Source of the DNA: a virus
Length of the DNA: 45,890 bases
Reading direction: 5' to 3' (one strand)
IMG/VR virus record: IMGVR_UViG_3300042332_001503
Span: 1 to 45,890 of that record
Below, piece after piece: positions 1 to 6,970 of the stretch. The notes under the pieces are model-generated. The model saw only the letters and a list, made by a program, of their open reading frames with translations. It did no database searches and was not told the DNA's origin. The position numbers and the translations under genes are program-made. Numbering within the stretch: position 1 is the stretch's first letter; the number at the start of each line of letters is the position of its first letter.

Positions 1-131
1 GTTAGGATTTCTGGTGGTGTGTTGGGGTTGCGTGCAACTCTACAACGAACATACAAGCTTTTATCTCGGGCAAGAATTGTTAGGATTTCTGGCGGTGTGT
101 TGGGGTTGTGGGCAAGTTCAAGTTTGTTCAT
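1..131 (-). CDS. LRV-repeat protein 1, C-terminus outside window
   Basis: Partial gene entering the window from the left: the ATG at 131 reads leftward for 43 codons without a stop. The product starts MNKLELAHNPNTPPEIL and holds almost two copies of the 26-residue leucine-rich-variant-like repeat seen in eight other genes here. Its first residues and the DNA encoding them nearly match the start of the LRV gene at 27861-28364, so these two are probably recent copies of one another. It begins one base after the stop codon of the gene upstream, as in an operon. The fold is expected to be an alpha-helical solenoid (family knowledge); the function is unknown. Confidence 0.85.
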   Translation of the reverse strand, partial: MNKLELAHNPNTPPEILTILARDKSLYVRCRVARNPNTPPEIL

Positions 132-132
132 C

Positions 133-591
133 TTATTGGATATGTGTGGGGGCATTATCGCTGAAATATTCATTCTTAATATGATCACCTAGAACTAAAC
201 CAAATCCCCCAAAGAATAGTGCAACAATTAGGGTTGCATGATATTTCTTTCTATTACCTTTTTCTAATAATTTTTCCGTACTTCCGGCAGTAATTTTCGT
301 CATCAACCAACCGCTTCCACAACCAAATATCGCCATCAACACGTATGGTGTAAATGACGCGAAAGCCCAAATAAAAAGGATCAGTGCGACTAAACTAACT
401 GTTCCATCTGGCTCAAATGATTGAATTTGAGATTCTGTGGCGGTTTGTCGTAAATTGCGGATTTGGGTCTTATCAACATTGTAGATTGTGCAAATTTGAT
501 CTTGTGCTCCGGCAAAGGTATTTGAATTTACTTCAACGCTTTGTAGACCAGAATTGCTTCCGAGCCATACATCCGCTTTGTAGTGTGCCAT
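133..591 (-). CDS. Small two-helix membrane protein, unknown function
   Basis: A 152-residue protein with a soluble N-terminal part of about 60 residues and two hydrophobic segments, near residues 64-92 (rich in A, F, L, I) and 118-136 (LIVALFFGGFGLVLG), separated by a basic loop containing KLLEKGNRKK. This suggests an inner-membrane protein with two spans. It sits between an LRV gene and a member of the FGPNYK family and is read in the same direction. I do not recognise the family. Confidence 0.7.
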   Translation of the reverse strand: MAHYKADVWLGSNSGLQSVEVNSNTFAGAQDQICTIYNVDKTQIRNLRQTATESQIQSFEPDGTVSLVALILFIWAFASFTPYVLMAIFGCGSGWLMTKITAGSTEKLLEKGNRKKYHATLIVALFFGGFGLVLGDHIKNEYFSDNAPTHIQ

Positions 592-592
592 T

Positions 593-940
593 TCAGTAAG
601 ACAGGTTTTGGGTTAAAGGCAAAAAAGTTAAAGAGATTCCAGATTCTAAAAGAATATGGCTTGCTACGATTTCGTTTTCACAATCGTTAAGAAAACGCCA
701 GACTTCCCTACTGACAATTGATTTTGCGGCTTCTCTACAGAGCCTTTCTGCATCTCTCCATGTGGAACCATGAAGTTTTCCACGTTTTTCCAAATGAACA
801 TCCAGTTGTTCCCATGAGAGACTATCCCAATAAATCCAGAAATTAATAAGAGTCTTATAATTTGGTCCGAAGTGGCACTCTGGGTTTGTTAGAACATCTG
901 GATTTCCCACCAGATTGCTGAGATGTTGAAGGTTGTTCAT
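593..940 (-). CDS. FGPNYK-family protein, copy A
   Basis: A 115-residue protein of unknown function and one of three paralogues in this window (others at 40972-41301 and 43644-44012). Shared features are a short N-terminus, a block GNPDVL...P then FGPNYKTLINFWIYWDS, a divergent middle, and a C-terminal block where copy A reads EIVASHILLESG then LTFLPL. I chose ATG 940 because MNNLQHLS lines up with the starts of the other two copies; the frame extends upstream only to GTG or TTG codons. It may be all-helical and cytoplasmic. No catalytic motif is visible. Confidence 0.7.
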   Translation of the reverse strand: MNNLQHLSNLVGNPDVLTNPECHFGPNYKTLINFWIYWDSLSWEQLDVHLEKRGKLHGSTWRDAERLCREAAKSIVSREVWRFLNDCENEIVASHILLESGISLTFLPLTQNLSY

Positions 941-980
941 AGGTTGCTGGCGTTTCACCAACTATAGTGGAAATTTTGCT

Positions 981-1418
981 CTACTGGTTATTGGGCTGTG
1001 ACACTTTATCAAGTGTCCGGTAAAACTCATAGGCTCTTGCAGTTTGAATGGCTTCTCGGGTTGCATTTGGATTTTTTTCAACACACCAACGAACCCACGA
1101 ATCTTCATCTCGGGCAAGAATTGTTAGGATTTCTGGTGGTGTGTTGGGGTTGAGTGCAACTTCCCAGCGAACATAATCATCCTCATCTCGAGCAAGAATT
1201 GTTAGGATTTCTGGTGGTGTGTTGGGGTTGTTTGCAACACAATAGCGAACATCCTCATCCTCATCTCGGGCAAGAATTGTTAGGATTTCTGGTGGTGTGT
1301 TGGGGTTGTTTGCAACACAATAGCGAACATCCTCATCCTCATCTCGGGCAAGAAGTGTTAGGATTTCTGGTGGTGTGTTGGGGTTTTGTGCTTGTTGCCC
1401 CTTTAACCGTTTGGACAT
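981..1418 (-). CDS. LRV-repeat protein 2
   Basis: A 145-residue protein with a short leader (MSKRLKGQQAQ), four full 26-residue LRV-like repeats of the form NPNTPPEILTILARDED-xx-VR-xx-VAx, and the family C-terminal cap NPNATREAIQ followed by ARAYEFY. The four repeats are almost identical in DNA at a 78-bp period. They differ mainly at the residues before VR (ED, ED, DY, SW) and after it (YC, YC, WE, WC). The ATG at 1418 lies inside one arm of a large inverted repeat (1415-1468). A preceding TTG in frame is less likely to be the start. Function unknown; the family usually makes right-handed helical solenoids. Confidence 0.85.
   Translation of the reverse strand: MSKRLKGQQAQNPNTPPEILTLLARDEDEDVRYCVANNPNTPPEILTILARDEDEDVRYCVANNPNTPPEILTILARDEDDYVRWEVALNPNTPPEILTILARDEDSWVRWCVEKNPNATREAIQTARAYEFYRTLDKVSQPNNQ
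999..1018. promoter_or_regulatory. GACA-N10-TGTCC dyad
   Basis: Inverted repeat with 7-bp arms (GACACTT / AAGTGTC) and a 4-base loop, inside the last codons of LRV gene 2. It has the same half-site spacing as the dyads at 17899, 34570, 43067 and 44070. It could be an RNA hairpin or a protein-binding site. It lies in coding sequence, so it may owe something to chance. Confidence 0.4.
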
Positions 1419-1468
1419 CAAAAATGACCTACCATTGAGTCACATTAATGGTAGGTCATTTTTGATGT
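1415..1468. repeat. 22-bp perfect inverted repeat with 10-base loop
   Basis: Arms 1415-1436 and 1447-1468 are perfect reverse complements; the loop is 1437-1446. The left arm covers the start codon of LRV gene 2, and the right arm ends 10 bp before the stop codon of the next gene upstream (1478). On the minus strand the transcript would fold into a long hairpin that hides the ATG and its ribosome binding region. The second arm ends in a short T-run, so a terminator role is also possible. Confidence 0.85.
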
Positions 1469-1477
1469 GATTTCTTC

Positions 1478-1654
1478 TTACTGTGCCACTTTATCTTCTG
1501 GCACATACGTTGGTGGATGCATTTCACAATATTCATTGAAAATGATTTTCATTTCTTTAGGTGAAAGACTGGCATTTTCGGCAGCTTTTGGTAAATTCCA
1601 TTGTGCTCCAAATAGCATTTCAAGTGATCTTCTCGTTTCGGGTTTGGTGCTCAT
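1478..1654 (-). CDS. Small conserved-type phage protein, unknown
   Basis: A 58-residue protein starting MSTKPETRRSLEMLFG. The ATG at 1654 overlaps the stop of the gene upstream as ATGA, which fixes the start; an upstream TTG is rejected. The sequence is charged and looks helical, and similar small genes lie near tail genes in T4-like cyanophages as far as I recall. No domain recognised. It ends the gene string coming from the tail operon. Confidence 0.65.
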   Translation of the reverse strand: MSTKPETRRSLEMLFGAQWNLPKAAENASLSPKEMKIIFNEYCEMHPPTYVPEDKVAQ

Positions 1655-1833
1655 TCGGATAACTCCCCGATCCACCCACCATCTTTCAGGGTTTTATTCA
1701 TAGTTTCAACTACTCTTAAAAACTCTTCTTTAGAATCACATAAAATTTCCCTTACGGAACCGGTATTTGAATATATGCGAATTGCTCGCTCAAGAACATC
1801 TACCGAATAGCCGACTAAGTAATCATTGTCCAT
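1651..1833 (-). CDS. Small protein, unknown
   Basis: A 60-residue acidic protein (MDNDYLVGYSVDVLERAIRI...) whose start overlaps the end of the fibre-like gene upstream by 11 bp and whose stop overlaps the next gene by 4 bp. The tight coupling at both ends supports it as a real gene of the tail operon. No known motif. Confidence 0.6.
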   Translation of the reverse strand: MDNDYLVGYSVDVLERAIRIYSNTGSVREILCDSKEEFLRVVETMNKTLKDGGWIGELSE

Positions 1834-2485
1834 CTACTTCAATCTCCAATTTAGAAACATCTTTTCGTGTTGCCGTAACTGTATAATAACAGTTAATTTT
1901 TACATTCTTATGAGATTTGACGAAAATCTCTGGATAATTTATTGACTCAACTGCTAAGTCTTGAGATTCACCAATTTGGGTTAGACTAACATTTATAGTT
2001 GAGAAATCTACAAGATCGTTCCAATACTCTGGAAGCTTAATAATAGAAGAATCGGTAAGTCTTCCTCTAATATAAACAGCGATTTCGGGTCCTTCTAGGC
2101 AAGCATGTCTTAATCTTTTGCCCGGTTTTGATGGGTGTGGTATATCAAACAGCTTATAAGGAGCAGAAAGACTAGCAAAAGTGCCGAGAGGCGCAATTAT
2201 TTGATTCTGACATTTTACTAGCGGGCTATTTAGAGAAATTAGAGTTGAGTTTACCGAAAACTCAGATAATTGTCCAACCGAATGGCTGAAAGTCAATTCA
2301 GTGTCTGATGTAAGCTCACAGAAAGCATATTGAGAAGGATTACTCCCAACCCAAATAGCCGCAACATTTCCAGAATAATTGATTCCAAAGTTTAAAAAAT
2401 CTGGATCATATGTATAATCTTCTTCTGGATACCCATACTCACTACGGACAAAAGAGCCATAATAATGATTATAATTATAGACCAT
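1823..2485 (-). CDS. Virion structural protein, fibre-like, paralogue 2
   Basis: A 220-residue protein. The C-terminal half carries the motif series HPSKPGKRLRHACLEGPE, VYIRGRL, LPEYWNDLV and a final CYYTVTATRKDV, which also occurs in the neighbouring gene at 2475-3098 and in structural proteins encoded after the hub genes of T4-like cyanophages (family recollection). The N-terminus is unique and rich in Tyr and Asn. It overlaps the upstream gene by 11 bp. Probably a baseplate-attached or fibre component. The paralogy with its neighbour is visible directly. Confidence 0.75.
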   Translation of the reverse strand: MVYNYNHYYGSFVRSEYGYPEEDYTYDPDFLNFGINYSGNVAAIWVGSNPSQYAFCELTSDTELTFSHSVGQLSEFSVNSTLISLNSPLVKCQNQIIAPLGTFASLSAPYKLFDIPHPSKPGKRLRHACLEGPEIAVYIRGRLTDSSIIKLPEYWNDLVDFSTINVSLTQIGESQDLAVESINYPEIFVKSHKNVKINCYYTVTATRKDVSKLEIEVDGQ

Positions 2486-3098
2486 AATCTTCTGGATTAA
2501 CCTCTACTTTAAGTTTTTCAATGTCTTTTCTCGTTCCATAAACATGATAATAGCAGTCAATCATTTCGTCTTTACTGGAGATAAAAATCATATTATCTCC
2601 AATTGACTCAACAAATATATTTTGAGCCCTACCAATGGGTTGTAGTTGAACTGTAATTGATTCTTCGTCAACAAGGTTTAGCCAATAATCAGGCAGCTCA
2701 ATATAGTTTTTATTTGTCAGTCTACCTCTAACATATACACCATTTTCGGGGCCTTCTAGTGCAACATGAACCAGTTTTTTGTCTGGTTTTGTGGGATGGT
2801 CAATAACAAATGGTTTGGCTTTTGTTGCGGCAACAACATCTGCAACAAGAACACCCCGAACTCTAACACCACCATGAAAATAAGCAGACCAAAATGCCGG
2901 TGTTTTTACATCATTATTAATCTGTGGAGCAACCATAAGAGCTGCCGGAATAACAGGAAATCTTGATACATTTCCAACCGCAAGAGGGCCTTCAATATAT
3001 GCAGAACCTCTAACTTCGGTTTCACCAAGACCTAGAGCCAGTGGCGAGCCTTCACCCACGAATAGTCTTTTTCCGACATATAAATCTGGAACTTTCAT
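2475..3098 (-). CDS. Virion structural protein, fibre-like, paralogue 1
   Basis: A 207-residue protein starting MKVPDLYVGKRLFVGEG. It has an N-terminal beta-rich segment with VRGSAYIEGPLAVGN, and a C-terminal domain with DHPTKPDKKLVHVALEGPE, VYVRGRL, LPDYWLNLVDEESITV and CYYHVYGTRKDIEKL. This arrangement matches a T4-like cyanophage structural protein family found downstream of the gp5-like gene. The duplicate at 1823-2485 shares the C-terminal domain. Likely role: trimeric fibre or spike accessory at the baseplate. Confidence 0.8.
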   Translation of the reverse strand: MKVPDLYVGKRLFVGEGSPLALGLGETEVRGSAYIEGPLAVGNVSRFPVIPAALMVAPQINNDVKTPAFWSAYFHGGVRVRGVLVADVVAATKAKPFVIDHPTKPDKKLVHVALEGPENGVYVRGRLTNKNYIELPDYWLNLVDEESITVQLQPIGRAQNIFVESIGDNMIFISSKDEMIDCYYHVYGTRKDIEKLKVEVNPEDYGL

Positions 3099-3676
3099 TT
3101 ATTTTTATCCTCGTTCACTGAACCACCCTTTGAACCAATAATTTTTGTTGAACCATCAGCGAAATCAATCAAACCTCCATAACAATTTAATATTGCTCTT
3201 CCAATCAAATCAATACTATTTTCGGATATTAGTCTCATTGATGCCTTGGCCTCAATACTAACTACCGGAGATTTTACGATGACTTTCTCATTGGCATCAA
3301 TATTTATGATGCCGTTTTTGCCGTCACCGCCACTGGCAATGAAATCAATATTTTCGGCAATTAGGCGGATTCTGCCGCTACCGGCATTAAGAACAATATC
3401 TCCGCTTACAGCCTCAATATAAACACCTATATTCTCTTCGGTATCCGAACTTTTTACATTATCACCAGCTTTAACCTGGAAAGAACCAGTAGACCTACAA
3501 ATTGTTCCATGTTTTCTGTGAGGCTTACCCTCAGAATCCATAGAGATGTAATGATTAGTCTCCGAGCCACTTCTTACAATAAAGGCTGCAATTTTGTTGT
3601 CGTCGTGAATATGGCCAAATTTAATTTCACCGTCTTTAGTTCCATATCTGACTGCATTGTAGTTTTTCTTACTCAT
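3095..3676 (-). CDS. Baseplate spike-like beta-structured protein
   Basis: A 193-residue protein whose middle and C-terminal parts (about residues 65-185) are a run of short beta strands separated by Gly/Asn/Asp turns (for example VSGDIVLNAGSGRIRLIAEN), the pattern of a triple-stranded beta-helix as in T4 gp5 C-terminus and VgrG tips. It lies directly after the gp5-like hub gene, with its ATG adjoining that gene's stop. I infer it is the spike portion that in T4 is fused to gp5. No lysozyme domain is present. Confidence 0.65.
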   Translation of the reverse strand: MSKKNYNAVRYGTKDGEIKFGHIHDDNKIAAFIVRSGSETNHYISMDSEGKPHRKHGTICRSTGSFQVKAGDNVKSSDTEENIGVYIEAVSGDIVLNAGSGRIRLIAENIDFIASGGDGKNGIINIDANEKVIVKSPVVSIEAKASMRLISENSIDLIGRAILNCYGGLIDFADGSTKIIGSKGGSVNEDKNK

Positions 3677-5665
3677 TTATTTACCCGGACAGTCAATAAC
3701 ATTGATTACTTTTTCGGAATTGATTGGTAAAGTAGTTAGGTCATCTCCAACCCGCACAACACCGAGTCTTGGAATCAGATTGGCCCTATATCCTGTTTTT
3801 GAGCGTATATAAACCGCTGGCATTTCTCTGAAGCCTTCGCCGCTATTGTTAACATCCACTCTAAGAATGACTCCAGATGCAGAAATTGTTGCAGTTGCAC
3901 TTGCACCATTAGACGGTTCAATGATAATTTTATCATCTGGAGAGTAATTGGAGCCACCATTATCAATATAAATTTCTTCTAGTTTCATAATTACAGGGTA
4001 TTGTCCATTAGCTTTAGACGGATAGATGTTACGATTGTCTACTATTGCTTCTGTGAGAGTTCTTCCGTCTCCACCTGTGCTTCCATCTTGAGCCTGAAGA
4101 TAACCGGATCCCGTATCCATTACTATCACATTTGTTACCCTATTATTTTCTACAGTAGCTCGTCCTACTGCGCCGTATCCCCTTCCACAAGAATCATAAA
4201 AATTGATAATAGGTGAAGAAGTAAAGCCTTGGCCAGAGTTTGTAATATCAACCCCTATAATCTCTCCGGTAAGGCTGATAATTGCATTTCCTGCTGCACC
4301 AGAACCTCCACCTCCAGAGAATTTAACAATCGGCGGCCCACAAAAAATAGCTCCAATATTACACGAATCTTGAAATACATCATTGAAATCGAGATTGAAG
4401 TCAAAATTATCTGTGTCAACTGGAACCGAAAATTGCCTCATTTTATCTATAATGCCCGAAACATTAACATTTTCAGGACCATTGGAGACTGGCCCATCCC
4501 AGATGCTCCATTCTTTAATTTTCGGACAAACCGGTTCTTCGTCACAACTAATTGAAGAAAGTATTCCACTAACAAATCCAAGAATATTTCCGGCCATATC
4601 AAAAGAACCCAAAATGGTTTTTAATGGTTCTAAAATTGAATTAATTGAGCTGGTAATAAATCCCATGATTTTTCCAATCAGGGCTCCGACAAAATTCTCA
4701 ACAGAACAAAGAGGCGTGTTAATAAATCTTTCGGCTGCAGATTTTAGAAAATTTGCACACATCTTAATAAGATTGCGAATAATTTTACGAAACAGACAGG
4801 CTAATAGATCATTAGCTGTTTCAATTTTTGATTTAACTTTCTCAAGGTCATTTGGAAATACAAGATAGTATAAATCTTTCAGCTTATCATTTATTTGTCC
4901 TGTTACAAATTGTTGAATATTTGTGATTAAAGTTTTAAGCGGTGCAGATATTAATATGGAAACGTTTTGTATCTTGAAATTTACATACTCTTCAATTCCA
5001 TAAGATTTACCGGATTCCCTAATCGGTTTTCCGATAGTTGTTTGTTGTTTTTTTATCCAGGCTTGAGCTGCTGTTATATCTTTTATGAATTTTTTCAGTT
5101 TAATTTGAATAGAACCTAAAGGTATTTTTTCACAAGCAGTTGAGACTGCAATATCGCTAGAGGTTGTTCCATCAGATAATTGGGAATTATCGGCCTCGCT
5201 TGATAGTTTTTCGGTATTAGAGGCAGATTCAGTAACGATTCCTTCTGCTGATATGTTATAAACCGGGGGCTCTTCTTTAATGAACCCACTAAATGGAACA
5301 CAGGCGGTATCAGTTAGAGTATATGATAATTTAGTCTGCTCATTGTTGCCAAGACAGCCAATAATCATTGGTGATAAATTTCCACCACTTGCAACTATAA
5401 CAAAAGAGCCTTGACTTAAATTGGATGTTTGATAGCTAGCCTTATGACCTGTTCCTGCTGTTACAGGATACATAACTTCAAGCCAAGGAAGTTGAGAATC
5501 CGGAAGTTCAGATTTATTTTCAGAATGAATACCACTTATTCTAACTTTGTATCTTTTGCCCCAACCTGGAATGTCGCTAGTATTTTTCCACTTTTCGGCT
5601 ACGGCATTATCTTTCCAATAATCATCATCAACAATCTGACCAATATAAAGATTCGTTAGTTCCAT
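3677..5665 (-). CDS. Baseplate hub protein, gp5-like, without lysozyme domain
   Basis: A 662-residue protein. Residues 1-115 resemble the gp5 OB-fold: GKRYKVRISGIHSENK, then PWLEVMYPVTAGTGHKAS and SFVIVASGGNLSPMIIG. A long helical and hydrophobic middle (about 180-370) follows, then a Gly-rich part with repeated strands such as DITNSGQGFTSSPIINF and VMDTGSGYL. The T4 gp5 lysozyme module is not seen; the hydrolases appear to be in the two large proteins upstream (6967-11849). Neighbours are the gp27-like hub gene upstream and the spike-like gene downstream. Confidence 0.8.
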   Translation of the reverse strand: MELTNLYIGQIVDDDYWKDNAVAEKWKNTSDIPGWGKRYKVRISGIHSENKSELPDSQLPWLEVMYPVTAGTGHKASYQTSNLSQGSFVIVASGGNLSPMIIGCLGNNEQTKLSYTLTDTACVPFSGFIKEEPPVYNISAEGIVTESASNTEKLSSEADNSQLSDGTTSSDIAVSTACEKIPLGSIQIKLKKFIKDITAAQAWIKKQQTTIGKPIRESGKSYGIEEYVNFKIQNVSILISAPLKTLITNIQQFVTGQINDKLKDLYYLVFPNDLEKVKSKIETANDLLACLFRKIIRNLIKMCANFLKSAAERFINTPLCSVENFVGALIGKIMGFITSSINSILEPLKTILGSFDMAGNILGFVSGILSSISCDEEPVCPKIKEWSIWDGPVSNGPENVNVSGIIDKMRQFSVPVDTDNFDFNLDFNDVFQDSCNIGAIFCGPPIVKFSGGGGSGAAGNAIISLTGEIIGVDITNSGQGFTSSPIINFYDSCGRGYGAVGRATVENNRVTNVIVMDTGSGYLQAQDGSTGGDGRTLTEAIVDNRNIYPSKANGQYPVIMKLEEIYIDNGGSNYSPDDKIIIEPSNGASATATISASGVILRVDVNNSGEGFREMPAVYIRSKTGYRANLIPRLGVVRVGDDLTTLPINSEKVINVIDCPGK

Positions 5666-6970
5666 TTAGCCTCCGTAGCTATCTCTTATTAGATTTAATT
5701 TTGTATAGTTTGGTCCAGTTGGGCTAATAAAATGGCAAAGATCAAGAATCAAATATTTACCAGATTTCTTTCGGCTAACGGCCTGTGTATATTTAGAAGA
5801 TACCTCTGGAAAAATACAATCAATCACGTCCCCGGCATGTAGTGAAAGATCACAGAAAATGCAAATAGAAAGCTGAATTGTGAATAATTGATTGTACCTC
5901 ATTGTACTTTGATTTAGTATATCTCTCGTCTTAAAATTCTCTTTTTGTGAATTTTCAATTTGATCGGTAGTTGTTACTCCGTATGCAAGATTAAAATCTA
6001 AAGTGGAGAATGTTGTCTTTGTTGATTCATTCAATTCTTCTGGTATTGATGGAGTTCTCTTCGCGGCTCTTACTGCACCAGTGTTTTGTTGTATTGCATC
6101 AATGGTTTCTCTTTTATATTCATGTGTAATTGGATTAAATGTAATACGAGTGGATTTTGTAGTGCCAGCCCGCATTTGTGATATTAAGGACGGCCCTTCG
6201 GGAAATGAATAGGTTAAAATTTTACCGTCGTAACCAATAGGTAGGATAGTTGTGTTATTCATAATATAGCGTTTTACTGAATTTTGATTTAGTAAATTAT
6301 CAATAGATTTGAAGTGGTAGCCTTCAGAGGTTTCATAAAAAAAGAATCCTGCAGTGTAGCCCTCAGTATTTTTAGATGTTACAATAGGAATTGATTTCTT
6401 GGATAAGTTCAATAAAACATTAAATGGCATAGATTCGTTGTCAATTCTGCCATCAATTTTTAGATTATTAAGAGTGTCTTCAATAAATAGGGCTTTTTTA
6501 GTTTTTAGATGTTTGGTTAGAATTTGCCTGACGGTTTCTGATATTTTACCTTCGTAGGTTCTTGATACTCTATTTGTCTCAAAGTTGTTAGTAAGATATT
6601 CTTTACTTGATAGAAATGCAGTAACAATTTCTGCTCTGGTGTTTCCAATTATTTTAGGTCTTACCATAAAGTGAAGACATGTATCATCCGTTGTGAATTG
6701 TATTCTTGCCCTTTCATCATCTACAATATCAAGATAAACCTTTTCGGCATATTGTAAATCTAGATCTCCAGCTTCCGTAGTTGCAACACTTTCTCCTGGA
6801 ACATTTCTATTGCCAGTGTCTGCATATGTGACCTTCACTTTGACTGAATTTTCTAATAGACTCTCATAGTAATATAATTGAGAAAACCCATTAGAAATCT
6901 CAACTATTTTCCCATCATTTGAGATAATTTCAAATCTTTTTATTTGTATATCTGATCTTGGATCGCTCAT
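5666..6970 (-). CDS. Baseplate hub protein, gp27-like
   Basis: A 434-residue protein in the position of T4 gp27 (391 aa), immediately before the gp5-like gene. It begins MSDPRSDIQIKRFEIISNDG and contains the hub-type segments SETVRQILTKHLKTKK, INESMPF-like NESMPFNVLLNLSKKS and FFFYETSEGYHFKSID, which resemble the first tube-like domain of gp27/gpD hub proteins. Its start overlaps the upstream stop as ATGA. Predicted role: trimeric hub ring connecting the spike to the tail tube. The assignment rests on motif resemblance and gene order. Confidence 0.7.
   Translation of the reverse strand: MSDPRSDIQIKRFEIISNDGKIVEISNGFSQLYYYESLLENSVKVKVTYADTGNRNVPGESVATTEAGDLDLQYAEKVYLDIVDDERARIQFTTDDTCLHFMVRPKIIGNTRAEIVTAFLSSKEYLTNNFETNRVSRTYEGKISETVRQILTKHLKTKKALFIEDTLNNLKIDGRIDNESMPFNVLLNLSKKSIPIVTSKNTEGYTAGFFFYETSEGYHFKSIDNLLNQNSVKRYIMNNTTILPIGYDGKILTYSFPEGPSLISQMRAGTTKSTRITFNPITHEYKRETIDAIQQNTGAVRAAKRTPSIPEELNESTKTTFSTLDFNLAYGVTTTDQIENSQKENFKTRDILNQSTMRYNQLFTIQLSICIFCDLSLHAGDVIDCIFPEVSSKYTQAVSRKKSGKYLILDLCHFISPTGPNYTKLNLIRDSYGG

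Noticed and set aside
417-599. Plus-strand frame of 60 codons
   Set aside because: Fully antisense to the membrane protein gene; cysteine-rich unnatural composition.
1154-1438. Plus-strand open frame of 94 codons across LRV gene 2 (and similar ones at 17177-17404, 25719-26048, 42116-42364)
   Set aside because: They arise because the 78-bp period keeps several frames free of stops; their proteins are repeats of the antisense and have no own start signals.
4383-4868. 161-codon plus-strand frame opposite the gp5-like gene
   Set aside because: Antisense to a clear structural gene; no promoter or ribosome site and no family pattern.
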